Source: JAAYCB01 sp012744395
Lineage (GTDB): Bacteria > Planctomycetota > Planctomycetia > Pirellulales > Thermoguttaceae
Reading direction: 5' to 3'
Length of the DNA: 19,002 nt
NCBI GenBank assembly: GCA_028703175.1
Contig: JAQVNJ010000122.1
Span: 1-19,002 of the forward strand
Part shown: piece after piece, positions 1 to 7,576 of the stretch
Numbering within the stretch: position 1 is the stretch's first letter
Layout: each line of letters opens with the position of its first letter
Notes under the pieces: generated by a model
What the model saw: the letters and a program-made list of their open reading frames with translations, nothing else
What the model was told of the DNA's origin: nothing
Databases searched by the model: none
Program-made: the position numbers and the translations under genes

Positions 1-1199
1 TTGTGGTTCACGTCGCGGCTGCCGACGCAGTGGATGATCGCCACCGACTTCGGCTCGGTCTTGCCGTCGCGGAGGACGATCTTGCCGCCGGTCGGCCCGG
101 CCGCGTTGCAGAGCCGCTCGAATTCCATGTTCGTGTAGACGTTGGCCAGGCGGCCGAAGCCGTACTGGGGAACCTTCTTGCAGTCGAAAAGCTTCCAGCC
201 GGTGGCCAAGATGATGTTGCCGACCTCGATCTCGACGATCTCGTCCTGCTGCTCGTAGTCGACCGCGTTGGTCGGGCAGACCTTGGAGCAGACCTTGCAC
301 TTGCCGCGCTGGAAGTACGTGCAATTCTCGGTGTCGATCACCGGCGTTCGCGGCACGGCCTGCGGGAAAGGCGTGTAGATCGCCTTGCGGTAGCCGAGGC
401 CGGCTTCGAAATCGTCGTCGACAATCTTGCGTGGGCACTTCTCCATGCAGATCCCGCAGCCCGTGCAGTCCATCTCGACCACGTAGCGGGCCTTCTTGCG
501 GATCTTGACCTTGAACTTGCCGACCGAGCCGCTGACCTCCTCCAACTCCGAGTAGGTCAGCATCGTGATGTTCTCGTGCTGGCCGGCCTCCGACATCTTC
601 GGCGTGAGGATGCACGCCGAGCAGTCGAGCGTGGGGAAGGTCTTGTCGAACTGGGCCATGTGGCCGCCGACCGAGGGGCTGCGCTCGACGAGATAGACCG
701 GGTAACCCGCGTCAGCCAGCTCCAAGGCGGCCTGGAGGCCGGAGATGCCGCCGCCGATGACGAGCGTGGCCGGCGTCACATCGACGTAGCTCGGCTCGAG
801 GGGCTGCTGGTACTTGACCCGTTCGGCCGAGCCGGCGATCAGCGCCTTGGCCTTCCGGGTGCCGGCTTCCTTGTCGTTGCAGACCCAGGAGACGTGCTCT
901 CGCAGGTTCGTCATATCGAACAGGTAGGGGTTCAGCCCGGCGTTCTGGCACGCCCGGCGGAACGTCTTCTCGTGCAGGTGGGGCGAACAGGCGCCGACGA
1001 CCACGCGCGAGAGCTTCTCCTTCTTGATGTCCTCCTCGATCATCGCCTGGCCGAGCGAGGAACACATGAACTTGTAGTCTTTCGAGACGACGACGTCCTT
1101 GATGTTCTCGCCTGCCCACTTGGCGACCTCCTCGACGTCGACCGTCCCGGCAATGTTGCTGCCGCAATGACAAATGTAAATGCCGACTCTCTCGGCCAT
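1..1199 (-). CDS. hdrA: CoB-CoM heterodisulfide reductase-like subunit A (HdrA), C-terminus cut by window edge
   Basis: This is the flavin subunit of a soluble HdrABC electron-transfer complex in the cytoplasm. In known HdrABC the FAD of HdrA is the site of flavin-based electron bifurcation. The 399 visible residues show the N-terminal HdrA region (ICHCGSNIAG at 9-18) and a dinucleotide-binding GGGISGLQAALELADAGYPV (149-168). They also show the HdrA signature DCSACILTPKM with C193 and C196, a ferredoxin cluster C245-x2-C248-x2-C251-x3-CP, a second cluster C293-x7-C301-x2-C304-x3-CP, and CVGSRD near the cut. Known HdrA is about 650 residues or more, so roughly the C-terminal 250 are missing. 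The ATG has a GGAGGA Shine-Dalgarno six bases upstream. It is the third gene of an hdrC-hdrB-hdrA operon and lies 88 bp after hdrB. Family assignment is near certain; the physiological electron partners are not visible. Confidence 0.95.
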   Translation of the reverse strand, partial: MAERVGIYICHCGSNIAGTVDVEEVAKWAGENIKDVVVSKDYKFMCSSLGQAMIEEDIKKEKLSRVVVGACSPHLHEKTFRRACQNAGLNPYLFDMTNLREHVSWVCNDKEAGTRKAKALIAGSAERVKYQQPLEPSYVDVTPATLVIGGGISGLQAALELADAGYPVYLVERSPSVGGHMAQFDKTFPTLDCSACILTPKMSEAGQHENITMLTYSELEEVSGSVGKFKVKIRKKARYVVEMDCTGCGICMEKCPRKIVDDDFEAGLGYRKAIYTPFPQAVPRTPVIDTENCTYFQRGKCKVCSKVCPTNAVDYEQQDEIVEIEVGNIILATGWKLFDCKKVPQYGFGRLANVYTNMEFERLCNAAGPTGGKIVLRDGKTEPKSVAIIHCVGSRDVNH

Positions 1200-1244
1200 G
1201 GTCGTCCTCCACAAGGATTCTCACAGGGTGTTCGCTTGGGGATC

Positions 1245-1278
1245 GCGGCGGCCGCGCCGAGGTCCGGCCGGCCGCCGC
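1245..1278 (-). promoter_or_regulatory. Perfect GC-rich hairpin between hdrB and hdrA
   Basis: The 88-bp gap between hdrB and hdrA holds a perfect 9-bp inverted repeat, GCGGCGGCC at 1245-1253 and GGCCGCCGC at 1270-1278, with a 16-base loop. In the hdr transcript it would form a very stable stem. No U-run follows it, so it does not look like a standard intrinsic terminator. An mRNA-stabilising or processing element that sets hdrA apart from hdrCB is the more likely role, but this is inference. The GC content of the region raises the chance of such stems arising at random. Confidence 0.5.
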
Positions 1279-1287
1279 GGGGCTTCG

Positions 1288-2172
1288 TCAAGCAGACACG
1301 GCCTCCAATTTCTTATTAAGCACCGGCAACGCTGCCACCAATTCTTTCCCGAAGCCGACCTTCTTCGGCTCCAGCCCAAAGGCGATGCCCACAAGCTGCG
1401 TGAAATAGATGATCGGCATCCTGTAATTCGTGCCGAACATGCCGTTGACTCGCGACTGGTAGGCGTCGAGATTCAACTGGCACATCGGGCACATGCAGAG
1501 GATCATGTCGGCCTCGTACTCGACCGCGCTCTGGAGCAGACGGCGCTGCAATTCGAAGGCCTGCTCCTCGCTGATTTGCGGCATGTGCCCGCCGCAGCAA
1601 TGGGCCTTGACCGGGTAGTCGACCACCTCGGCGCCGAGCCACTGGAACAATAGATCCATCTGCATCGGGTATTCGGTGCAGTCGCCGATCGAGATCGGCC
1701 GCACGGCCTGGCAGCCGTAGTAGGGGGCCACGCGCAGACCGGCGAGCGGCCGGCGGACTTTCTCCTTGATTTTTTCCTCGCCGATGTCCGAGCAGATCAC
1801 GTCGAGCAGGTGGCGGATGCGGACGCTGCCGCCACGGTATTTCAGGTCGCCGGCGGCCAGGGCCAGGTTGATCTTCTTGCCCATCTCCGCATTCTCGGAC
1901 ATGAGCTTGTCGACCTTGGCGAGGTTGCAGTAACAGGCGGCGCACGAGGCGACCAACTGGTTGGCGTCACTGCCGGCGATGGCGAGGTTGCGCGCGACCA
2001 CGGAACATGCGGTCAGCTCATCCTGCGAGAAATACTCGGTGGCCCCGCAGCAATTCCAGTCGTCGATTTCGGCAAACTCGAGGTCGAGAACCTTGGCCAC
2101 TTCGCGCATCGACATATCGTAGGCGGCCGCGTTGACTTCCATCGAGCAGCCAGGGTAGTATGCGTACTTCAC
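1288..2172 (-). CDS. hdrB: CoB-CoM heterodisulfide reductase-like subunit B (HdrB)
   Basis: HdrB carries the two noncubane [4Fe-4S] clusters at which the (hetero)disulfide-type substrate is reduced. It is cytoplasmic and pairs with HdrC. The 294-residue protein has two full CCG cysteine motifs: C9, C41-C42, C77-x2-C80, and C154, C192-C193, C228-x2-C231. Length and spacing are typical of HdrB, and all cluster ligands appear present. The start is a GTG at 2172, overlapping the hdrC stop in a 4-bp GTGA junction, with GGGAGAGA just upstream. This choice begins the protein at MKYAYYPGCS, the usual HdrB N-terminus, and implies translational coupling to hdrC. Longer upstream reading in this frame is only a shadow of hdrC. 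The natural substrate in a non-methanogen is unknown; CoB-S-S-CoM itself is unlikely. Confidence 0.95.
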   Translation of the reverse strand: MKYAYYPGCSMEVNAAAYDMSMREVAKVLDLEFAEIDDWNCCGATEYFSQDELTACSVVARNLAIAGSDANQLVASCAACYCNLAKVDKLMSENAEMGKKINLALAAGDLKYRGGSVRIRHLLDVICSDIGEEKIKEKVRRPLAGLRVAPYYGCQAVRPISIGDCTEYPMQMDLLFQWLGAEVVDYPVKAHCCGGHMPQISEEQAFELQRRLLQSAVEYEADMILCMCPMCQLNLDAYQSRVNGMFGTNYRMPIIYFTQLVGIAFGLEPKKVGFGKELVAALPVLNKKLEAVSA

Positions 2173-2741
2173 GATTCTCTCCCAATCTCTCGGGCTTTCT
2201 TGATGATGGCTTGCAGTTGGTCGACACGTTTGATCTTCGTGGGGGTCAGCGCCATCCGGCCGCGCGCGAACATGCCCAGGCCCATCGGGCCCATCTTGAG
2301 CATGGCAAACGGCTTGTTGAGCAGGTAGAAGCGGCTCGCCAGGCCCAGCTCGAACGCCCGCCCGTACTTGTCCACGTAACCGGTGAACGTCTTGGCCAGC
2401 GCGGGAGCGTCGGTGTCCTTCGCCAGGTTCTCGGCGATCGCCATCCGCTTGAGCTGGTACATAATGTCGGTGATGGGAATGTCTTGCGGGCAGCGGGTGG
2501 TGCAGAGGTAGCACGAGACGCAGCACCACATCGTGTTCGACTTGAGCACCTCCTCGCGCTTGTTCGCGTTGATCAAGGCGAACAGCGTCCGCGGCGTGTA
2601 CTGCATGTCGGCGCCGTTTGGGCAACTCCCACCGCAGCTACCGCACTGGAGACAGTGAACGATCCTCTCGCCACCGGGAGTCCCCGCAATTACGTCTTGC
2701 AGAAACTCAGAACCGAGTTTGTCGGCCTGTTGGACGATCAT
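2169..2741 (-). CDS. hdrC: CoB-CoM heterodisulfide reductase-like subunit C (HdrC)
   Basis: HdrC is the small two-[4Fe-4S] ferredoxin-like subunit that relays electrons between HdrA and HdrB. The 190-residue protein has two complete cluster motifs, C30-x2-C33-x2-C36-x3-CP and C74-x2-C77-x2-C80-x3-CP, followed by a mostly helical C-terminal half, as in the family. The ATG at 2741 is preceded by GGAGG at six bases' spacing; a TTG one codon upstream is in frame but less likely. This is the first gene of the operon, and its stop overlaps the hdrB start. The soluble HdrC type fits, since there is no membrane cytochrome domain as in HdrE-coupled forms. Confidence in the family is high; confidence in the exact partner chemistry is low. 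Confidence 0.95.
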   Translation of the reverse strand: MIVQQADKLGSEFLQDVIAGTPGGERIVHCLQCGSCGGSCPNGADMQYTPRTLFALINANKREEVLKSNTMWCCVSCYLCTTRCPQDIPITDIMYQLKRMAIAENLAKDTDAPALAKTFTGYVDKYGRAFELGLASRFYLLNKPFAMLKMGPMGLGMFARGRMALTPTKIKRVDQLQAIIKKAREIGRES

Positions 2742-3219
2742 CAATTTCCTCCGGCTTCTAGCTTCATCCCCTCACGTGGGCTTATGGAAACGCGGAATGC
2801 TTCAGGGTCTGAGACGGCTTTTGGCTAGGAGCAATCCCCATGCCAGATCGGCCAGACTCCTGCCGCTTGAACGCAACAGCTTTGCCCAGCGCTGTTTACG
2901 GCTCGCGGGCATCTTGCGGAGAGGGGGAGCGGAAGGGCGCAGAGCGCAGAATTCCGCGAACCAGACGCCGGGAATCCGCGACCTTTGCCCCCGGCGGGGG
3001 GTGGAGCCTCCTGCCTGTGTGGCAGCGGACGATCCGCCCGCCCGGATTGCCCGTGACCCGGCGGCCCTTCGACCGCCGCGCCCCATGGAAACCCGACGCG
3101 TAAGCGAGGATCGAAACCCGACGCGTAAGCGAGGCCAGTCGCGGGTCAACCGGCCCCGCTTCTGCTTCGGGTCAGCAGTCGGCTCCTGAATCCGGGCTGG
3201 GCATCCGCGTAGGACAGGC
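2742..3219. other. Intergenic region without a supported gene
   Basis: This 478-bp stretch lies upstream of hdrC and downstream of the cytidylate-kinase-like gene, both on the minus strand, so it should hold the hdr promoter. I could not identify a convincing -35/-10 pair. It contains the tandem repeat at 3088-3134 and a short stem, CGGCGG at 3059-3064 with CCGCCG at 3073-3078. Open frames across it have no recognisable protein features and no ribosome-binding site. Confidence 0.6.
3088..3134. repeat. Tandem pair of a planctomycete-type intergenic repeat
   Basis: Two identical 22-bp units occur at 3088-3109 and 3113-3134, separated by 3 bp. The core is ACCCGACGCGTAAGCGAGG. From memory this word is abundant in intergenic DNA of planctomycetes. 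Its presence supports the taxonomic call. Its function is not known to me. Confidence 0.8.
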
Positions 3220-3930
3220 TCAGGGCGCCAGCAGGCGAATGATGCTCTCGGCTGTCCCTTCCGGACCGAACCGCTCGACGTTCACGACCAGGTCGTAGAC
3301 ATGCGGATCGGTGGCGTCCTGATGAAAGAAATGGCGGACGAACTGCCGTCGCCCTCGGTCGATCTGCTGCATCATCTGCCGCGCCTTGGCGAGCGGAAGA
3401 TTGTGGACGCGCATCAGGTTGTGGATGCGGTACTTGTCCGAGGCGATCAGCCGGACGGCGAATCCCCGGTCGCGAGGCAGGAGGAACTGGGCCCCCCGGC
3501 CGACGAGGACCACTTTCCCCCGCTTGGCGGCCTCCAGAAGGATCTTGCTCAGCCGGGTCAGGTATTTCTCGTGGGAGATGATTTCGCGATCGAGCCATGA
3601 CCCGAAGATGTCGTAGGCCCAGCTGATCGTCGTTTCATCGACCGCCTCGAGCACGGGGCGCGACACGTGGTAGCGATCGGCGAGTTGGTCCAACAGGGTC
3701 TTGTCGAGCACCTCCCAGCCGAGTTGGCGTCCGAGGATTTCCGCCACGAGGCCTCCGCCGGCGCCTGCCTCCCGGGATAGGGCGATGTACCGGCCCACTT
3801 CGGCGTCCCTGCGCTGGGGCTGCTCCCTCTTCAAGGCCCGATCCGCGATCTGCTCGGAGAGTGCGAACTCCTGCATCTTCCGTTCAGCAGCCGCTGCCGT
3901 TTTCGGCTCCAACCAGGTCTGATCAATCAT
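3220..3930 (-). CDS. Cytidylate kinase-like family protein
   Basis: This 236-residue cytoplasmic protein belongs to the cytidylate-kinase-like P-loop family. The recognisable core is YIALSREAGAGGGLVAEIL (about 48-66), then LGWEVLDKTLLDQLADRYHVS, a middle region with KRGKVVLVGRGAQFLL, and a C-terminal HDATDPHVYDLVVNVERFG-like stretch. The phosphate-binding loop lacks a classic GK[S/T], as is usual for this family, so nucleotide kinase activity is not assured. About 45 charged residues precede the core. The start at 3930 follows GAGAGG at six bases' spacing; the frame stays open further upstream but there is no signal or homology there. The gene stands alone on the minus strand with a candidate promoter at 4225-4253. 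True substrate unknown. Confidence 0.85.
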   Translation of the reverse strand: MIDQTWLEPKTAAAAERKMQEFALSEQIADRALKREQPQRRDAEVGRYIALSREAGAGGGLVAEILGRQLGWEVLDKTLLDQLADRYHVSRPVLEAVDETTISWAYDIFGSWLDREIISHEKYLTRLSKILLEAAKRGKVVLVGRGAQFLLPRDRGFAVRLIASDKYRIHNLMRVHNLPLAKARQMMQQIDRGRRQFVRHFFHQDATDPHVYDLVVNVERFGPEGTAESIIRLLAP

Positions 3931-4224
3931 GACCCACCTCTCTTCGCGAGTCTGGGACGGGAGCGGCGGCGAGGTGGTTGTGCCCTTGGGCAGCACAGTC
4001 CGTCCAAGAACCTCTCCCCGCCCACGACGATCGCCTGTCCCCAGCGGAAAAACACGCGCTGCACCGCCGACGGTTCGGGGATCGGCTCGAAGAGAGAACC
4101 GCGCACTCAGGAACACCGGGATAGACGAGGCCCGGCATCGTCTCGGTCGCGTTTCACGAGGTCTGCGGCGACCGCGGCTCCTCGAAGCCGCCCCTTGTTG
4201 CGGAAAATCGCTCCATCGCATTTC

Positions 4225-4253
4225 AGTATAACGGAGCGACTCGCCTTTCGGAA
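4225..4253 (-). promoter_or_regulatory. Candidate sigma70-type promoter for the cytidylate-kinase-like gene
   Basis: On the minus strand, TTCCGA (4253-4248) and TATACT (4230-4225) are separated by exactly 17 bases. The -10 matches consensus at five of six positions and the -35 at three of six. A 7-bp inverted repeat, TCGCTCC (4208-4214) and GGAGCGA (4233-4239), brackets the -10 and could be an operator. Transcription from here would give a leader of nearly 290 nucleotides. Confidence 0.35.
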
Positions 4254-4303
4254 TAGATGCCCTTTCCATCACCACTAAAGGGGGGGGTGCGGCGATCGGG
4301 CGG

Positions 4304-4324
4304 CGTCCCGCCCCGGGGGGGACG
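4304..4324 (-). terminator. Weak hairpin downstream of the receiver-ATPase gene
   Basis: CGTCCC (4304-4309) pairs with GGGACG (4319-4324) around a 9-base GC-rich loop, 43 bp after the stop codon of the minus-strand gene. No U-tract follows, so a role in termination is only possible. Confidence 0.25.
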
Positions 4325-4367
4325 ACGCGAATCGTCATCCGCGCGGCGGCATCGCCGATCGGAAGGA

Positions 4368-5288
4368 CTACGCGGAGCCATGCTGGCCGGCCGACGCACG
4401 TTTCACCAGCGTGACCTCATTGCCCCGCTCGTTGTAGCGGGCCTCGTCCATGAACGTCTGAATGAGGGAAAGGCCGCGGCGGCCAACCGGGTCGAGGGCC
4501 CCCGGCTTATTCAAATCGGGGATCGTGCTCAAGTCGAAGCCGTTGCCGCCATCGCGAATGACGAACCGAGCTTCGGTCTTCGCAACATCGGCGTCGATGA
4601 ATACCTGGCGGTGGCAATACGGCTCCTGGGCCGCCCGCCGTTCCACCAGGCTCAGATCGCCCTCTTGAATCAACTCGTGCTCAACCTCTTGCACCTGTTC
4701 CTGGGTGATCTCCAGGTTGCCGTGGAAAATCGCATTCAGGACAGCCTCCTTGATCGCCACCCCGACCTGGAGTCGGCCCGTGAAATCCACCAGTCCCATG
4801 CCGCTGACCATCTGTTGGATCAGATCGACGAGCGGATCGACCAGGGCCGGATCGTTGTCGAGCGTGAACGTAAAATGCGCGCGATCCAGGCACCGGATCA
4901 GCTTGGCATGACAGCGGTCGGCCTGGGCCAGCGTGAGCACTTCCTTGACCGTGTCGGGCAGCTTGTCCGCCAGGCGGGATTTGGGTACGTAGCTCGCCGC
5001 GCCTTTCTCCAGCGCTTCAATCGAGAGGGCCTCGCTCCCGTAGGCAGTCATCAGAATGACCGGAACGCCTGGATAGTGCTCCCGCACCGAGGTGACCAAT
5101 TCCAGACCGTTCATTTCCGGCATCGTCAAATCGGTGATCACCAGCTCAGGGGCAAGGGCCTGCATCCGAGCCATCGCCTCGAGCCCGTTGGCAGCGTAGT
5201 TCACCGCACACTGGAACTTCCGTTCGAGCAACTCGCCCACCAGGCGGCGATCGACGGCCGAATCGTCAACCACGAGAATCGAACTCAT
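4368..5288 (-). CDS. Response regulator receiver fused to RsbW/SpoIIAB-type GHKL ATPase
   Basis: This 306-residue cytoplasmic signalling protein has two domains. Residues 1-120 form a CheY-like receiver with the acidic pair D8-D9, phospho-acceptor D53 (VITDLTMPEMNG), T81 and K103. Residues about 135-300 form a GHKL ATPase with the N box AIKEAVLNAIFHGN (N185), the D246-GGNGF box and a GRRGLSLIQTFMD lid. This resembles the anti-sigma serine kinases RsbW/SpoIIAB more than sensor histidine kinases, as there is no HisKA dimerisation helix with a phospho-histidine. The likely role is phosphorylation-gated sequestration of a sigma factor or phosphorylation of an anti-anti-sigma protein. ATG at 5288 follows GGGGAG at eight bases' spacing. 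The gene lies 188 bp downstream of a second response regulator on the same strand. Confidence 0.88.
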   Translation of the reverse strand: MSSILVVDDSAVDRRLVGELLERKFQCAVNYAANGLEAMARMQALAPELVITDLTMPEMNGLELVTSVREHYPGVPVILMTAYGSEALSIEALEKGAASYVPKSRLADKLPDTVKEVLTLAQADRCHAKLIRCLDRAHFTFTLDNDPALVDPLVDLIQQMVSGMGLVDFTGRLQVGVAIKEAVLNAIFHGNLEITQEQVQEVEHELIQEGDLSLVERRAAQEPYCHRQVFIDADVAKTEARFVIRDGGNGFDLSTIPDLNKPGALDPVGRRGLSLIQTFMDEARYNERGNEVTLVKRASAGQHGSA

Positions 5289-5389
5289 CGATGATCTCCC
5301 CTTGCCAAGCGCCGAATTGCCTTGTTGTCCAGAAATGACATATCCAGGCCATCGGCCCACAATTGTGCACCGACCGAAGTGTAGCGAAT

Positions 5390-5403
5390 CCCCGCGAGCG
5401 GGG
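5390..5403 (-). terminator. Short GC hairpin between the two regulator genes
   Basis: CCCCG (5390-5394) and CGGGG (5399-5403) form a compact stem with a 4-base loop, about 75 bp after the stop of the upstream regulator on the minus strand. It lacks a U-run. It could attenuate read-through into the downstream regulator, but evidence is weak. Confidence 0.25.
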
Positions 5404-5476
5404 CCACCCCCCCCAAATGACCAGACGAATCGTCCAGACGCAATCTCGGTTTCTCACCCCTCGCCGTGGCCTGTCT

Positions 5477-5851
5477 TTACACGTCTCCGCAAATGCGATC
5501 CAGAATGTCCTGCACCCTCTGCCCATCCAACTGGTGCTTGAAGATACAGGCCAATGCCCCTTCGGCGCCCGCTTCCGCTGCCAATCCCGGCAGAACGGCC
5601 CCGGTCATCAACACCACGGGCACGGCGGGAGACCCTTTGCGCAGCCGTCGCAGCGTCTCCAGTCCCCAACTGTCCGGCAAGCTCAGATCCAGAAACACCA
5701 GGCTGAACGGTTCCCTCGCCAGGCGCTGGAGTGCCGGGGTGAGCAGCCGTTCGCAGGCCACGCTGATCGGCCGTTCGGATTGCTCAAGCAGTGAGCGAAG
5801 GACGGCCTCATCGTCCGGGTCGTCTTCAACCACCAGGATTCGCACGGTCAT
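5477..5851 (-). CDS. Single-domain response regulator (CheY-like)
   Basis: This 124-residue protein is a stand-alone receiver domain with no output domain. Visible residues are the acidic pair D10-D11, phospho-acceptor D55 in LVFLDLSLPDSWG, T83 in VVLMTGA, and K105. It probably shuttles phosphate or controls a partner by protein contact. The start at 5851 follows GGAG at seven bases' spacing. It is the first of two minus-strand signalling genes; the downstream neighbour also starts with a receiver domain, which suggests a shared pathway. No cognate histidine kinase lies in the window. Family certain, partner unknown. Confidence 0.92.
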   Translation of the reverse strand: MTVRILVVEDDPDDEAVLRSLLEQSERPISVACERLLTPALQRLAREPFSLVFLDLSLPDSWGLETLRRLRKGSPAVPVVLMTGAVLPGLAAEAGAEGALACIFKHQLDGQRVQDILDRICGDV

Positions 5852-5906
5852 TGCTCGTCTCCGGGGAGCGGATACGCGACGGTCGCGTGATTTGCCCCAG
5901 GCCTAT

Positions 5907-5934
5907 TTGAAGCATACAAGGCTTGATTTACAAT
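5907..5934 (+). promoter_or_regulatory. Candidate sigma70-type promoter of the glycoside hydrolase
   Basis: TTGAAG (5907-5912) and TACAAT (5929-5934) are separated by 16 bases, matching consensus at four and five of six positions. It lies in the 197-bp divergent region between the response regulator (minus) and the glycosidase (plus). The leader of about 105 nucleotides includes a 6-bp stem, CGTCGA (5993-5998) with TCGACG (6004-6009). Confidence 0.45.
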
Positions 5935-6048
5935 ACGTTTCCGGCTGCGTATCCTGCCGGAATCGTCCGGCGGTGCACCAAGGGGCCGGGGCCGTCGATT
6001 CTGTCGACGTGGGCCTGGCCGGTCCACCCTCTTGGAGAGAACTGCAAA

Positions 6049-7566
6049 ATGTTGAAATCCGCCGCGGCGAGCCAACTCTGTTTCCGAGGGCGTCTCCCCA
6101 GAATGGGTGGAACGATCGGGGCCTTTCTGATGCTGGTCTGCCTGTTCTCGAGAGGGGTCTGCTCCGCGGACGAGTTGGCCATCTCGCCTTGGCCCCCGAT
6201 TGCACTCCACCCGGACAATCCCCGCTACTTCCTCTGGCGCGACAAGCCGACGATCCTGGTCACCTCCGGGGAGCACTACGGAGCGCTGCTGAACCTCGAT
6301 TTCGACTTCGTCCGTTACCTCGATGCACTGGCCTCCGATGGTCTGAATCACACGCGAACGTTCTCGGGCGTGTACCGCGAAGTCGCCACGTCGTTCGGCA
6401 TTACGGACAATCCGTTAGCGCCGAAGCCGCTCCAATACATCTGCCCCTGGGCTCGCAGCAAGACGCCCGGTTACCGCGATGGGGGCAACAAGTTCGACCT
6501 GACGAAATGGGATCTCGCCTATTTCTCGCGGTTGCGGGATTTCATGGCGCACGCCCGGGAGCGGGGGATCGTCGTCGAGATGAATCTGTTCTGCGCGCTG
6601 TACAAGGACGAGCTCTGGGAGGTCTGCCCTCTGAACGCGGCGAACAACATCAACGGGATTGGGACATGCCCGCGAGAAGAGGTCTTCACGCTCAAGCACA
6701 AGGACCTGCTGGAGGTGCAATTGACGTTCGTGCGAGAGATCGTCGAGCAGTTGCGCGGATTTGACAATCTCTACTACGAGGTCTGCAACGAGCCCTACTT
6801 TCACGGGGTGGGCATGGACTGGCAGCATCGGATCGTCGACGAGATCGTCGCCGCGGAAAAGGATTTTCCGAAGAAGCACCTGATTTCGCTGAATGTGGCC
6901 AACGGCTCGGCCAAGATCGAGTCGCCCCACCCCGCCGTTTCGATCTTCAATTTCCACTATTGCGTTCCGCCCGAGGTGGTGGGGATGAACTACGGCCTGG
7001 AGCGCGTGATCGGCGAAAACGAGACCGGCTTCCGCGGCCGAGACGACCTGCTCTATCGCACCGAGGCGTGGGATTTCCTCCTGGCCGGCGGGGCCTTGTT
7101 CAACAACCTCGATTACTCCTTCACGCCGGCTCACCCTGGCGGGACGTTTCTCGACTACAAGTCGCCCGGCGGCGGAAGCGCCGACCTGCGCAAGCAACTC
7201 GGCATCCTCAAGCGATTCCTGGACAGTTTCGACTTCGTGCGGATGGCGCCGGATGCGGGCGCGGTCCTCGGCGTCCGTCCCGAGCTCGCGCACTACGCCT
7301 TGGTCGAGCCCGGCAAGGCCTACGCGGTCTATCTCCATGTGCCGCTGCCGAAGAAGCCCGAAAAAATCGACGCCCATCGCCGCGCGGATGTCTCCGCCAC
7401 GATCCGGCTTGATTTGCCCCCGGGGACGTATCGCGTCCAGTGGGTCGACACGAAGACCGGCGTGCTCGACGCCGACGAGTCGTTTGAGCACGCTGGCGGC
7501 AACCGCTCGATCACCTCGCCGCTTTTCACGGACGACATCGCGCTGCGGATTGTGGCCGCGGGCTGA
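6049..7566 (+). CDS. Secreted GH5-like (cellulase-type) glycoside hydrolase with C-terminal beta domain
   Basis: This is a 505-residue exported enzyme, probably acting on polysaccharide in the periplasm or outside. The N-terminus has basic residues, then a hydrophobic run (about 20-35) and a likely signal peptidase I site after VCSA (40). A TIM-barrel-like region follows. YYEVCNEPYF holds the asparagine-glutamate pair typical of clan GH-A acid/base residues (N247-E248), and VIGENETGF holds the probable nucleophile (E325, or E323). From about 400 on, a beta-rich tail with PPGTYRVQWVDTKTGVL resembles the putative collagen-binding C-terminal domain seen on DUF4038-type glycosidases. ATG at 6049 follows GGAGAG; Met19 (6103) is an alternative start that would still leave a signal peptide. 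Its stop is 10 bp from the convergent oxidoreductase stop. Exact substrate unknown. Confidence 0.82.
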   Translation: MLKSAAASQLCFRGRLPRMGGTIGAFLMLVCLFSRGVCSADELAISPWPPIALHPDNPRYFLWRDKPTILVTSGEHYGALLNLDFDFVRYLDALASDGLNHTRTFSGVYREVATSFGITDNPLAPKPLQYICPWARSKTPGYRDGGNKFDLTKWDLAYFSRLRDFMAHARERGIVVEMNLFCALYKDELWEVCPLNAANNINGIGTCPREEVFTLKHKDLLEVQLTFVREIVEQLRGFDNLYYEVCNEPYFHGVGMDWQHRIVDEIVAAEKDFPKKHLISLNVANGSAKIESPHPAVSIFNFHYCVPPEVVGMNYGLERVIGENETGFRGRDDLLYRTEAWDFLLAGGALFNNLDYSFTPAHPGGTFLDYKSPGGGSADLRKQLGILKRFLDSFDFVRMAPDAGAVLGVRPELAHYALVEPGKAYAVYLHVPLPKKPEKIDAHRRADVSATIRLDLPPGTYRVQWVDTKTGVLDADESFEHAGGNRSITSPLFTDDIALRIVAAG

Positions 7567-7576
7567 TCGCCTCCGA

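Larger units (their letters stand above)
3931..4367. other. Intergenic region upstream of the cytidylate-kinase-like gene
   Basis: These 437 bp separate two minus-strand genes. They hold a candidate minus-strand promoter with an overlapping inverted repeat (4208-4253) and a GC-rich stem at 4304-4324. I see no protein-coding gene. The run of eight or more G residues at 4280-4287 is unusual but unexplained. Confidence 0.55.

Noticed and set aside
3..1319. Long plus-strand open frame across the hdrA region
   Set aside because: It is the antisense shadow of hdrA in GC-rich DNA; its product is low complexity and has no family features, while the minus strand reads as HdrA throughout.
3088..3134. 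CRISPR array
   Set aside because: Only two units with a 3-bp gap; no spacers and no cas genes.
2802..3149. Minus-strand ORF of 115 codons upstream of hdrC
   Set aside because: It runs through the planctomycete repeat pair, is arginine-rich, has no ribosome-binding site and matches no family that I recognise.
3931..4338. N-terminal extension of the cytidylate-kinase-like protein
   Set aside because: The frame is open upstream, but a good Shine-Dalgarno sits before ATG 3930 and the upstream residues are low-complexity with no family similarity.
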